From: Aquimarina sp. TRL1
GTDB lineage: Bacteria; Bacteroidota; Bacteroidia; Flavobacteriales; Flavobacteriaceae
Direction: 5' to 3'
Assembly (NCBI RefSeq): GCF_013365535.1
Contig: NZ_CP053590.1
Coordinates: forward strand, 2,904,501 to 2,968,500
DNA: 64,000 nucleotides
Positions 18,211-26,477 of this stretch are shown one piece after another. The notes beneath the pieces were generated by a model. The model was not told the origin of the DNA. It saw nothing but the letters and a program-made list of their open reading frames with translations, and made no database searches. The translations under genes were made by a program, and so were the position numbers. Every line of letters starts with the position of its first letter. Position 1 is the first letter of the stretch.

Positions 18211-18792
18211 ATGCCAAGAGTAAAATTATTTAAGGAAGAAGAAGTACTGCATAAAGCTGTAGAATTATTTTGGAAAAAAGGGTATCATGCGACCTCAATT
18301 CAGGATTTAGTTACGTTTTTGGGGATTAACAGAGCTAGCTTATACGATACCTTTGGGGGAAAGAGAAGTTTATTCGATAAAGCGTTGACCATGTATCGAA
18401 AAACAAATATGGAACGCACTCGTACATTTTTGCATTCACATGATCAGGTAAAAACAGGTTTCAGGCGATTATTCGAGATTGTGTTAGATGAAGCAGTATG
18501 TGATTCTGATAAGAAAGGTTGTTTTGTTGTTAATGCTACCACCGAGCTGGTGTCTGTTGATAAGGAGATTTCAGAGAAATTAAAAGATAATCAAAAAACC
18601 ATGGAGAATGTGTTTTATGAATATTTGCTTTCAGGGGTGAAAACAGGGGAAATTTCTGACAAAAAAGACTTAAAAACGATTTCAAGTCTTATTTATACCT
18701 TGATGGGAGGAACACAAGTCATTGTCAAAATAGCTTCTGATAAGAAAAAACTACAGGCATCGATTGATATGGCATTGAGTGTGCTGGATTAA
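18211..18792 (+). CDS. TetR/AcrR-family transcriptional regulator
   Basis: 193 aa. The N-terminal DNA-binding domain (about residues 8-55) reads VLHKAVELFWKKGYHATSIQ and then LGINRASLYDTFGGKRSLFD, the classic TetR helix-turn-helix. The C-terminal ligand/dimerisation domain is of the type found in YxaF/LmrA-like regulators (GCFVVNATTEL). It sits downstream of an SDR gene in the same orientation, and copies of one palindrome precede both genes. The simplest reading is an autoregulated repressor controlling the SDR enzyme. The inducer is unknown. Its stop overlaps the convergent GNAT gene by 4 bp. Confidence 0.93.
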   Translation: MPRVKLFKEEEVLHKAVELFWKKGYHATSIQDLVTFLGINRASLYDTFGGKRSLFDKALTMYRKTNMERTRTFLHSHDQVKTGFRRLFEIVLDEAVCDSDKKGCFVVNATTELVSVDKEISEKLKDNQKTMENVFYEYLLSGVKTGEISDKKDLKTISSLIYTLMGGTQVIVKIASDKKKLQASIDMALSVLD

Positions 18793-19370
18793 TTAAGTCT
18801 TAAAAAATAAATAGGGAATTTCAATCCTTTTTCCTTTTTAATCAATTTAAAGCCAAATCTTTTGTAGAGCTTCACATTGTATTCCGATGAGGTGTCTATT
18901 ATAACGGGAAGTTGATTGTCTTTGTACTGGTCTTTGACGTGAAGCATTAATCGTGCGGCAGTTCCATTTCCTTTGGCATCTTCTTTAACCGCTAAAATTA
19001 CAGGGCGAATATGCCTCTCTTTTGGGTAAAATTGTTTGGCAATTCGCTGCCTTTTTAATACTTCAAATACCCGCTCGATTCCAATACAGAAAAATGCCAA
19101 TCTAATATTGAGTAAGATAGTCCGTAACGTAGTTTTTTCTTTATGAGGAAAATGTAATAAAAGGCAGGCTTTGTTATTACTGGAAATAAAAACTTCTCCA
19201 AAGTAAAAAGCTTTTTCAAATAAATACGCCATTAAAATCCGCATTCTTTGAACCCTTTTATGATCTTGTTTGACTATTAAATTAATGGAGTTGTCTCCTT
19301 TTAGTGGGGCAAAAGCAGAGACTAATATATCTGTCACCAATTCTTTATCTTCAATACTGGCTTTTCTCAA
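18789..19370 (-). CDS. GNAT-family N-acetyltransferase
   Basis: 193 aa with the GNAT fold. The acetyl-CoA-binding segment is VKEDAKGNGTAARLMLHVKD (about residues 128-147), equivalent to the Q/RxxGxG/A motif A. The late YKRFGFKLIKKE motif is typical of motif B. The reading frame has an in-frame stop just upstream and no ATG before residue 47, so a TTG start at 19370 is the likely initiator. Substrate cannot be predicted. The gene converges on the TetR gene with a 4-bp overlap. Confidence 0.8.
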   Translation of the reverse strand: MRKASIEDKELVTDILVSAFAPLKGDNSINLIVKQDHKRVQRMRILMAYLFEKAFYFGEVFISSNNKACLLLHFPHKEKTTLRTILLNIRLAFFCIGIERVFEVLKRQRIAKQFYPKERHIRPVILAVKEDAKGNGTAARLMLHVKDQYKDNQLPVIIDTSSEYNVKLYKRFGFKLIKKEKGLKFPIYFLRLN

Positions 19371-19758
19371 TGTGACTTAATTATTTTATAAAATATTATT
19401 TAATGACCCCCTTTAGTTTTATTCATAGCAAAATAGCTGTTTTTTTAATAAAAACAGAACCATATATAGCTATGTTATTGTTGGGATTTACGCTCTTTTT
19501 ATACTTCTAAATTACAGTAAAACATCATTAAAAACAACAAAAATAATAAAGAAAAAGAGAAGAATCCCTTGATAAAAATAGAACGTTTTAAAAAAAAGAG
19601 AAGAGTATTGATAGTGTTGATTTGTTGTTTTAACAACATGCTATTGCGGAGAATACAGAAAAAAATGTGAAATTGCTATTTTGTCAAAAAGAACAGATTT
19701 AGTAATCAAGATGGACTTTACGTTATACAGAAAAGGGCAGCGTATTATATTAAACAAA
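19371..19758. other. Intergenic region without a recognised gene
   Basis: Very A+T-rich spacer between divergent genes. The only signal I see is a TATTTTG at 19677-19683 that resembles a shortened -7 box for the DUF4846 gene. No RNA gene or repeat was found. Confidence 0.5.
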
Positions 19759-20664
19759 ATGGAGAAAGAAAAGAGATCATATCATAAACAAATAAAGAAA
19801 ATACTATTCCTGATACTGATGATTGTCATTGGGATAGGGTGTTTTTGGGGGCTTTCAAAGGCAGGTAAAAACGAATTTTTATCGTTAAAGCAGGAAAAAA
19901 GAATAACAGAGAAGTATATTAATGAAGAGGGAATGACAATTAAGAAGCGGGTATTACTACCCGAAGGATATCGAAGAGTATCTTACTCTTCGGGTTCCTT
20001 TGAAGAGTATTTGAGGAATTACACATTAAAACCTTATGGAAGTCCGATTGTCAATTACGATGGGAGTATGCATTATGATCAAAACTGGCATGAAGGGATC
20101 TTGGACATACCAGTTCCTTCTAATGGATTGCAACAATGTGCAGATGCTTTGATTAGAATACGTGCAGAATATTTATGGCATAACAATAAAAAATCAACAA
20201 TCGGGTTTAATTTTACATCAGGACATTATTGTTCCTGGGAACAGTATGCAGAAGGGTACCGACCAATAATCAAAGGAAATTCGGTTACTTTTTCTAAAAA
20301 AGCCACTCCTAATCATTCTCAAAAAAGCTTTTATAAATATTTGAATTTAATCTTTGCTTATTCAGGATCATTATCCTTGTTTAATGAGTTAGACAAGGTT
20401 GCAGTAAAAGATGTGAAAATTGGAGATATGTTGGTAACTCCTGGTACTCCGGGACATATTGAGATTGTTGCAGATGAAATCGTAAATGAAGCGGGAGAGA
20501 AAAAATATTTGCTGGTACAAGGATATACGCCTGCACAAAGTGTTTGTTTGTTAAAAAATAAGGCTTCTGTTCAACAATCACCTTGGTACACATTTGAAGA
20601 AGGTACAGCCGTAGATACACCGGGATATGTTTTTAAAAAAGCACAGTTTATACGGTTTCGATAG
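19759..20664 (+). CDS. DUF4846 family membrane-anchored protein
   Basis: 301 aa from the ATG at 19759. The frame stays open upstream to an ATG at 19711 and a TTG at 19681, but 19759 gives the best signal-anchor, with a basic N-region before the span ILFLILMIVIGIGCFWGLS. The remainder is extracytoplasmic. Conserved-looking segments are GLQQCADALIRIRAEYLWHN, DVKIGDMLVTPGTPGHIEIV and the end KAQFIRFR. These agree with the DUF4846 family as I remember it, found widely in Bacteroidota. The GHIEIV motif and conserved Cys hint at a papain-like/NlpC-like hydrolase, but this is speculative. Function unknown. Confidence 0.72.
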   Translation: MEKEKRSYHKQIKKILFLILMIVIGIGCFWGLSKAGKNEFLSLKQEKRITEKYINEEGMTIKKRVLLPEGYRRVSYSSGSFEEYLRNYTLKPYGSPIVNYDGSMHYDQNWHEGILDIPVPSNGLQQCADALIRIRAEYLWHNNKKSTIGFNFTSGHYCSWEQYAEGYRPIIKGNSVTFSKKATPNHSQKSFYKYLNLIFAYSGSLSLFNELDKVAVKDVKIGDMLVTPGTPGHIEIVADEIVNEAGEKKYLLVQGYTPAQSVCLLKNKASVQQSPWYTFEEGTAVDTPGYVFKKAQFIRFR

Positions 20665-20745
20665 TGCTCCTGAACTAAAATATTTTTTTTTGGATGATAG
20701 TGATATATGTTGATGTAATTCTGTTTTTCTTTGTTGTCAAAGCAG

Positions 20746-20753
20746 TATCTTTG
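20746..20753 (+). promoter_or_regulatory. -7 box for the small gene/apbE pair
   Basis: TATCTTTG fits TAnnTTTG and ends only 8 bp before the ATG at 20762. This implies an mRNA with almost no 5' leader. No good -33 element is seen at the usual distance. Confidence 0.55.
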
Positions 20754-20761
20754 CCAGCATT

Positions 20762-21139
20762 ATGAGAAGGATATTGACCAAACAAGAACTCCATAACCTA
20801 GCGATGAATATTGTAGGGAAAGAGCTGGAAAAAAGAGGCTTCGAATTTATAGCCATTAACAGTACATTAGGAAAACAACCTCAGTTTGTTTGTATAGATG
20901 CTTCCAAGCAACGGTATTTTGTAGTAGTGAAAGCTGTAGCATACCCTGATAACCCTCATAATTATGATATGATCTGGATGGAGTCCTTTAAAAAACATGC
21001 CAGAGAACATGAAGCAAAGGTGTTTTATGCAGGGGTGGGGCTTAGTAATGCCAGTGACCCTTCACAACCTGTTTATTATAATGAAGATTATACACTCGAA
21101 TATGCAGGATTACAGGTAATAGAGACCCCGCTAAATTAA
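20762..21139 (+). CDS. Small conserved protein upstream of apbE
   Basis: 125 aa, soluble, no signal peptide. The opening ELHNLAMNIVGKELEKRGFE and the strand pair QPQFVCIDASKQRYFVVVKA (residues 39-58, Lys57) resemble the core of restriction-endonuclease-like (PD-(D/E)XK) folds such as YraN. The expected catalytic Glu before the Lys is replaced by Val, so it may be inactive. I recall homologues in other flavobacteria beside apbE that are sometimes labelled NADH-quinone reductase subunit F; the sequence has no ferredoxin or FAD motif to support that. It is 7 bp upstream of apbE and probably co-transcribed. A role in flavinylation or Nqr assembly is only a guess from position. Confidence 0.7.
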   Translation: MRRILTKQELHNLAMNIVGKELEKRGFEFIAINSTLGKQPQFVCIDASKQRYFVVVKAVAYPDNPHNYDMIWMESFKKHAREHEAKVFYAGVGLSNASDPSQPVYYNEDYTLEYAGLQVIETPLN

Positions 21140-21146
21140 CATTAAT

Positions 21147-22139
21147 ATGATACAGAGAATTTTATTGGTTGTATGGATAGGATTGTTTATTTCCTGTAAA
21201 GAAGAAGTAAAGTTACAACCGAATTACCTCAAAGGAAAAGCATTGGGAACAACTTTTTCTTTGCAGTATTTTGATCAGGAGCAAAAAGATTATCGAGCAT
21301 CTTTTGACAGTTTGATACAGGTGATTAATATATCCTTATCGACGTATCAGGATGATTCTGATATTTCCAGAATTAATGCAGGAGATACTACAGTTGTTAT
21401 TGATGAACATTTTCAGAAAGTTTTTAATGCGTCAAAAAAAATATACAAAGAGACGTCGGGAGCGTTTGATCCTACAATAGGAGTATTAGTCAACGCCTGG
21501 GATTTTGGACCTAAAGGTGAAATTCAGGGGTTGGATAGTCTGAAAATAGATAGCTTGTTAGGGACTGTAGGTCTAGATAAAGTACATTATAAGCAAGGTA
21601 AAATACATAAAGAACATACGGATACATTTTTGGACTTTAATGCGCTGGCAAAAGGATATACGGTAGATGTATTCGCTATGTTTTTAGAGCAAGAAGGCTA
21701 TACAGATTATTTGGTAGAAATAGGCGGAGAGATTCGGACAAAAGGATATAATGTAGCGAAGAATAAGCCGTGGAAGATTGGTGTTGAAGAGCCTAATTTT
21801 GATGGGACACAATCATATAATAAAGTTATTTCTCTAAAAACAGAAGCGATGGCTACTTCTGGAAGCTATCGTAAATATAAAGTTGATAAAGAAGGAAATC
21901 GGTATGCTCATATTATAGATACAAAGACCGGATATCCTCATAAATCGAATTTATTGAGCGTTTCTATTTTGGCTAATACCTGTATGGAGGCTGATGCCTA
22001 TGCGACAGCATTGACTTCTATGGGAGTACAGCAATCAATAGAATTTCTTACGGAACACCCGGAATTAAGAGCTTTACTTATCTATGAAAAAGGAGGGGCA
22101 CTTAAGACAGAAGCGTTTAATGGGTTTCCGGAAAATTAA
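21147..22139 (+). CDS. apbE: FAD:protein FMN transferase
   Basis: 330 aa lipoprotein; the signal sequence ends in the lipobox LFISC with Cys17. ApbE transfers FMN from FAD to threonine in proteins such as NqrB and NqrC. Family features seen are LKGKALGTTFSLQYFD near the N-terminus, TSGAFDPTIGVLVNAWDFGP (about 110-129), FNALAKGYTVDV, VEIGGEIRTKG and HIIDTKTGYP, followed by the metal-binding region MEADAYATAL. Its substrates here are probably the NqrB and NqrC encoded at 2436-4393, which carry the target motifs. It converges on a methyltransferase gene with a 4-bp overlap. Confidence 0.95.
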   Translation: MIQRILLVVWIGLFISCKEEVKLQPNYLKGKALGTTFSLQYFDQEQKDYRASFDSLIQVINISLSTYQDDSDISRINAGDTTVVIDEHFQKVFNASKKIYKETSGAFDPTIGVLVNAWDFGPKGEIQGLDSLKIDSLLGTVGLDKVHYKQGKIHKEHTDTFLDFNALAKGYTVDVFAMFLEQEGYTDYLVEIGGEIRTKGYNVAKNKPWKIGVEEPNFDGTQSYNKVISLKTEAMATSGSYRKYKVDKEGNRYAHIIDTKTGYPHKSNLLSVSILANTCMEADAYATALTSMGVQQSIEFLTEHPELRALLIYEKGGALKTEAFNGFPEN

Positions 22140-22903
22140 TGTTTATAACAAACAGGAAGTATTTCTCCCGGGGCTAAACAATACCCGGAGATTTCTTTTT
22201 TATCCATTGTTTTTGTGTAGTCTATCTCATCTACTTTAAAGCCTATCGATCTGAGCTTGTCGAAATAGTCCCTTCCATATACGCGGACATGGTCGTATTG
22301 ACCAAATATTTTAGCACGCTCGACAGGGTCAGTGATGGAATCGTCTTCGAAAGTAGTTTCCCGTGATAAATCCTGAGGTATTTGCAGAATTGCCATTCCA
22401 CCTGATTTTAAGATACGATACAATTCTTTCATTGCTTTTGTGTCATCTGGGATATGTTCTAATACATGGTTACAAAAAATAATATCATACGTATTATCAG
22501 AAAAAGGAAGCTCACAGATATCAGCCTTGACATCAGCAAGCGGTGAATGTAGGTCTGTGGTTGTATAATCCAGGTGATGTAATCCCTTGAATTTTTTGTA
22601 AAAAGCCTGCTCTGGAGCAAAGTGTAGTACTTTTGCCGGGGCAGAGAAAAAGTCAGTTTCATTCTTTAAATACAACCACAAGAGTCGGTGTCTTTCTAGT
22701 GATAGCGTAGAGGGTGATAAAACATTTTCTCTGGGGTTTTCATATCCATAGGGTAAAAACTTAGAAAAAGACTTCCCGTCAATAGGATCAGTATACTTCT
22801 TTCCACGAAGTATAAGTGCTAAAACAGGACGTATTAGATAACTAAACCGTATAAGAATAGGTCTGGGTATGGTATTCAGGATGAATTTAAATACTTTCTT
22901 CAC
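22136..22903 (-). CDS. Class I SAM-dependent methyltransferase
   Basis: 255 aa. The Methyltransf_11-type core shows PAKVLHFAPEQAFYKKFKG (motif I region, about 89-107), DVKADICELPFSDNTYDIIF (motifs II/III) and CNHVLEHIPDDTKAMKELYR. The codon at 22903 is GTG, a likely initiator because MKKVFKFILN is a sensible N-terminus. No membrane span is seen beyond a hydrophobic N-terminal helix (about 25-33). The substrate is unknown. The motif FAPE instead of the usual GxGxG occurs in a subgroup common in Bacteroidota. It converges on apbE. Confidence 0.85.
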   Translation of the reverse strand: MKKVFKFILNTIPRPILIRFSYLIRPVLALILRGKKYTDPIDGKSFSKFLPYGYENPRENVLSPSTLSLERHRLLWLYLKNETDFFSAPAKVLHFAPEQAFYKKFKGLHHLDYTTTDLHSPLADVKADICELPFSDNTYDIIFCNHVLEHIPDDTKAMKELYRILKSGGMAILQIPQDLSRETTFEDDSITDPVERAKIFGQYDHVRVYGRDYFDKLRSIGFKVDEIDYTKTMDKKEISGYCLAPGEILPVCYKH

Positions 22904-22960
22904 CTTATTATTGTCTTTTTTGTGTAAAATCTAAAGAAGAAGATTTTTCCTATGTATACT

Positions 22961-23779
22961 TTAGACTACCAGCAATTCTTTTCTAAAAGCATCTTCTTCA
23001 TCTGTTTCTATTCCCAGCGCTTTATTGATGTATTTAAAAGTAGAAAGAATCTCAGGCTGACCATCAACAATCGCTACATCATGCTCGAAGTGGGCGCTTG
23101 GTTTTCCATCTTTTGTAAGAATTGTCCACCCATCTCTTAGTTGTTTGATTCGATGCGTACCCATATTAATCATAGGCTCAATAGCAACTACCATTCCTTC
23201 TACAAATTTCTTACCACGACCTCTGCGTCCGTAATTCGGCATTTCCGGATCCTCATGCATTTTTCTTCCCAGACCATGTCCAACCAATTCTCTAACAACA
23301 CCATACCCCGCGGCTTCAGTAAATGATTGAATGGCATACCCAACATCTCCAACCCGGTTTCCAACTTTTAAAGCAGCAATTCCTTTGTATAAAGACTCTT
23401 TAGTGATTTTTAAGAGTTGTTCGACTTCAGGGGCAATTTCTCCAACAGCAAAAGTATAGGCATGGTCTCCATAAAATTCATTCTTAATTGCTCCACAATC
23501 GATAGAAATAATATCTCCTTCTTCTAATGGGGTGTCATTAGGGATTCCATGAACTACCTGTGCATTAGGACTCATGCATAATGTATTTGGGAAATCATAC
23601 AGTCCTAGAAAACCGGGAATAGCATCATGATCTCTAATAAACTCTTCGGCTAATTTATCTAATTGTAAGGTAGTAACTCCTGGTTTAACTTCAGAAGCGA
23701 GCATTCCTAAGGTTTTAGATACGATTAATGCACTTTCTCGCATTAACTCTATTTCTTCTCTGGTTTTAGTGATAATCAT
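22961..23779 (-). CDS. map: Type I methionine aminopeptidase
   Basis: 272 aa, the length of MetAP type I. It removes the initiator methionine from new proteins in the cytoplasm. Metal ligands are visible in order: Asp in IISIDCGAIKNEFYGDHAYTF (two Asp), His in GHGLGRKMHEDPEMPNYG, Glu in VAIEPMINMG, and a final Glu in SAHFEHDVAIV. The N-terminus MIITKTREEIELMRESALIV is typical. The ATG follows a TAnnTTTG box by 24 bp. The protein has an extra tail of about 15 residues (GIETDEEDAFRKELLVV). Confidence 0.97.
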   Translation of the reverse strand: MIITKTREEIELMRESALIVSKTLGMLASEVKPGVTTLQLDKLAEEFIRDHDAIPGFLGLYDFPNTLCMSPNAQVVHGIPNDTPLEEGDIISIDCGAIKNEFYGDHAYTFAVGEIAPEVEQLLKITKESLYKGIAALKVGNRVGDVGYAIQSFTEAAGYGVVRELVGHGLGRKMHEDPEMPNYGRRGRGKKFVEGMVVAIEPMINMGTHRIKQLRDGWTILTKDGKPSAHFEHDVAIVDGQPEILSTFKYINKALGIETDEEDAFRKELLVV

Positions 23780-23803
23780 GTGTTGAATTCCTGGTTAAGG
23801 GGA

Positions 23804-23811
23804 CAAATTTA
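23804..23811 (-). promoter_or_regulatory. -7 box of map
   Basis: On the minus strand this reads TAAATTTG, a full TAnnTTTG match, 24 bp before the map ATG. Confidence 0.55.
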
Positions 23812-23879
23812 CAAAGAATTATAGTTTGAAACTGTATTCTTTATTAGAACTTCACGGAGTTTTTTGAATCTTCATTCGG

Positions 23880-24473
23880 TTAATCTTCGTATGCATGTTT
23901 ATACGATTTTCCAGATAGGATAGCCAGCATATCTTTTTCCAATGTTTCTCTTGCGTATTCTACATATCGTCCAATTTCTTTTCCGTCTTTGTAAAATATA
24001 AATGTCGGCACTCGTTGGATATCTAATCCTTTTTCATGGGCTGACGGCGTTTTTTTAGAACGATCTACAGTAATAAGTTCCAGGTTTTTGTAATCGTAAT
24101 CAGCGGCATCCAGAATTTTATAAAAGGTAGGAGTTTCTCTTTTACTATCCCCGCACCATGTTCCCATAAATACTTTTATTGTGATATCCCCGAGCAAGGG
24201 TTTTATTTTTTGTACGACTTCGCTATCGACATTATACGCATCATAGTTAGGAGAGAACCAAGTAGCATAAGGGGTAGCTTCCAGTGCTTTTCTAGGTTGT
24301 TTTCCTATAAGAATGGCAGGTTTTGTCTCTTGTTTGGTTTCAGGGTGCTTTTCGGTAATAACTGAGGTTTCTGAATTGGGAGGAGGAGTGACTGTATCTG
24401 TGCTGGTTGTTGTTGCAGTACTTCCACAAGAGGCGATGAGTATGCTGAACAGGGGTAGCAGTAATTTTTTCAT
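23880..24473 (-). CDS. Thioredoxin-fold lipoprotein with a single active-site Cys (CGDS)
   Basis: 197 aa from the ATG at 24473. The longer frame to 24524 runs into the terminator hairpin at 24515-24557 and is rejected. The signal ends in a lipobox (LIASC). A Thr/Pro-rich linker leads to a thioredoxin-like domain: IKVFMGTWCGDSKRETPTFY, then the cis-Pro segment QRVPTFIFYKDGKE. The usual CxxC is CGDS, so only one catalytic Cys remains. Such WCGDS proteins are a recognised-looking subgroup in Bacteroidota. Without the resolving Cys, disulfide exchange would need a partner thiol. It is probably a periplasm-facing thiol protein; the exact role is unknown. Confidence 0.82.
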   Translation of the reverse strand: MKKLLLPLFSILIASCGSTATTTSTDTVTPPPNSETSVITEKHPETKQETKPAILIGKQPRKALEATPYATWFSPNYDAYNVDSEVVQKIKPLLGDITIKVFMGTWCGDSKRETPTFYKILDAADYDYKNLELITVDRSKKTPSAHEKGLDIQRVPTFIFYKDGKEIGRYVEYARETLEKDMLAILSGKSYKHAYED

Positions 24474-24514
24474 AATCTTAATTTTAAAAAGTGAGTGATA
24501 AACGTTTCTTTCGA

Positions 24515-24557
24515 AAAAAATCAATCACTTTATAAAAGATAAAGTGATTGATTTTTT
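24515..24557 (-). terminator. Strong intrinsic terminator after gpmI (bidirectional in form)
   Basis: A 19-bp perfect stem centred on a five-base loop (24534-24538), with A6/T6 ends on both strands. It lies 52 bp past the gpmI stop and before the thioredoxin-like gene. Confidence 0.88.
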
Positions 24558-24608
24558 AACCCTGTTACAAATAGCAGAGCTAAGAAACGGTATTTTGTGA
24601 ATTGCAAA

Positions 24609-26147
24609 TTACGAATTTTCCTTTACACTGGCAGTAACTAAAGAGTGTTGAGTCATTGCTTCGGGTTTGTCTATATTCATCAAGTCTAAGATAGTAGGGG
24701 CAATATCACCAAGGATACCATCTTTGATAGGAGTCATGTCCTGATCAATCAAGATTACTGGTACAGGGTTCGTCGTATGTGCAGTATGTGGAGTTCCATC
24801 AGGATTAATCATAGTTTCACAATTTCCGTGATCTGCGATCAGGATAGTAGTATAACCATGGGATAACCCGGTTGTAACGATTTTTTCTACACAAGTATCT
24901 ACTGCTTCACAGGCTTTAATAGCAGCTTCCATAACTCCTGTATGTCCTACCATATCTCCGTTTGCAAAATTAAGACAGACGAAATCCGTATCTTCTTGTT
25001 TTAATGCTTCTACTAGTGAATCAGTTAATTCATAGGCACTCATTTCTGGTTGTAAGTCATAAGTGGCAACTTTGGGAGAGTTTTTTAAGATTCTGGATTC
25101 TCCTTCAAAAGGTTCTTCTCTACCCCCAGAAAAAAAGAAAGTTACATGCGGGTATTTTTCAGTTTCAGCAATTCTGATTTGCTTTTTGCCTGCTTTAGCA
25201 AGGACTTCTCCCAGCGTTTCTGTAATGTTGTCTTTATTATAAATAACATTGATGCCGGTAAAGCTTTCATCATAATTGGTCATAGTTACATAATATAACG
25301 GCAGCTTTTTGGTATTGTATTCCGGCATGTCTTTTTGAGAGAGCATTTCGGTTAACTCTCTTCCTCGATCCGTTCTGAAGTTAAAGAAAATAACCACATC
25401 ATCTGCTGCGATCGTCGCTACTGCTTTATTATCTTTTTGAAGCGAAATAGGTTTTATAAATTCATCTGTAATATCATTGTCATAGCTTTCCTGTATACTT
25501 TTGATACTATTGGTAGAAGGGGTTCCTTCGCCATGTACTACTAAATCATAAGCTAACTTTACACGTTCCCATCGCTTATCTCTATCCATTGCATAATATC
25601 GTCCTACAATAGAGGCGAGAGAACCGGTGGTTTTCTCCATATATGCTTCTATGGATCGGATATGATCTATTCCTGATTGAGGGTCGACATCTCTTCCATC
25701 TGTAAAGGCGTGTAAATAGATATCTGTAATATCCATCTTATGAGCGGCATCTAATAATCCTTTTATATGATCAATGTGTGAGTGTACACCTCCATCACTG
25801 ACAAGTCCTAATAAGTGAATCTTTTTTTGATTGGTTTTTGCATATGAAAAAGCAGCGAGTAATTCTTTTTCCTGATGAAGTGTTTGTTTTTCAATAGCCA
25901 TATTAATTTTAGCCAGATCCTGATATACAATACGACCAGCTCCCAAATTCATATGACCGACCTCACTATTTCCCATTTGTCCATCAGGAAGCCCCACATG
26001 TAATCCATCTGTTCTTAAAGAGGCATTGGGATATTTAGTGTATAACCCATCAATAAATGGAGTTTTTGCATTGTCAATTGCAGATACTTTAGGATCGGGA
26101 GAGGTTCCCCATCCGTCTAAAATCATCAGGATTACTTTTTTTTTCAT
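24609..26147 (-). CDS. gpmI: 2,3-bisphosphoglycerate-independent phosphoglycerate mutase
   Basis: 512 aa from the ATG at 26147; a TTG 24 bp upstream opens the frame but gives an unlikely leader. It interconverts 3- and 2-phosphoglycerate in glycolysis, using two Mn ions. Alkaline-phosphatase-fold motifs are seen in order: MILDGWG at the N-terminus, LPDGQMGNSEVGHMNLGAGR with the phosphoserine, VSDGGVHSHIDH, FTDGRDVDP, FFNFRTDRGRELT, NFANGDMVGHTG, and IADHGNCETM plus HTTNPVPVIL at the end. Length matches the family. It has its own terminator. Confidence 0.97.
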   Translation of the reverse strand: MKKKVILMILDGWGTSPDPKVSAIDNAKTPFIDGLYTKYPNASLRTDGLHVGLPDGQMGNSEVGHMNLGAGRIVYQDLAKINMAIEKQTLHQEKELLAAFSYAKTNQKKIHLLGLVSDGGVHSHIDHIKGLLDAAHKMDITDIYLHAFTDGRDVDPQSGIDHIRSIEAYMEKTTGSLASIVGRYYAMDRDKRWERVKLAYDLVVHGEGTPSTNSIKSIQESYDNDITDEFIKPISLQKDNKAVATIAADDVVIFFNFRTDRGRELTEMLSQKDMPEYNTKKLPLYYVTMTNYDESFTGINVIYNKDNITETLGEVLAKAGKKQIRIAETEKYPHVTFFFSGGREEPFEGESRILKNSPKVATYDLQPEMSAYELTDSLVEALKQEDTDFVCLNFANGDMVGHTGVMEAAIKACEAVDTCVEKIVTTGLSHGYTTILIADHGNCETMINPDGTPHTAHTTNPVPVILIDQDMTPIKDGILGDIAPTILDLMNIDKPEAMTQHSLVTASVKENS

Positions 26148-26477
26148 GGTCTTTAAAACATTTAATAGCAATATGCAACTATTCGTACATAGGTGCTTTT
26201 TATAAAAAGGATCGTAAAATTACAATAAAGCTTAGTAAGCTCCTAAAAAAAACGAGGCTGTATGTACTGGAAGAAACAAGATTTTTGAGATTGTTTTTTT
26301 CTAGGAATTATTGGTTTTATAAAGAATAGGAGTATGAAAGGGGAAGAATCATAAGATTCATAAAAGGAGTGGTCGTAGTTTAGGGAATTGATAAAAAAGA
26401 CGGGAATGTGGAATAAAAAAACAAGTGCATTTTAGCACTTGTTTTTTTATTATTTAAAATGAATATAAACAGTCTGC
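26148..26477. other. Intergenic spacer with one terminator
   Basis: Apart from the M48 terminator at 26415-26449 I see no gene, RNA or repeat here. Confidence 0.5.
26415..26449 (-). terminator. Intrinsic terminator after the M48 peptidase gene
   Basis: Stem ACAAGTGC / GCACTTGT with loop ATTTTA, flanked by long A and T runs that extend pairing. It begins 28 bp past the stop codon. Confidence 0.85.

Noticed and set aside
20762..21139. Annotation of the small gene as NqrF
   Set aside because: It lacks the 2Fe-2S cysteines, FAD and NADH motifs; the real nqrF is at 5846-7156.
24474..24524. Longer N-terminus for the thioredoxin-like protein
   Set aside because: The extra codons overlap the gpmI terminator hairpin, and only the ATG at 24473 gives a lipoprotein signal.
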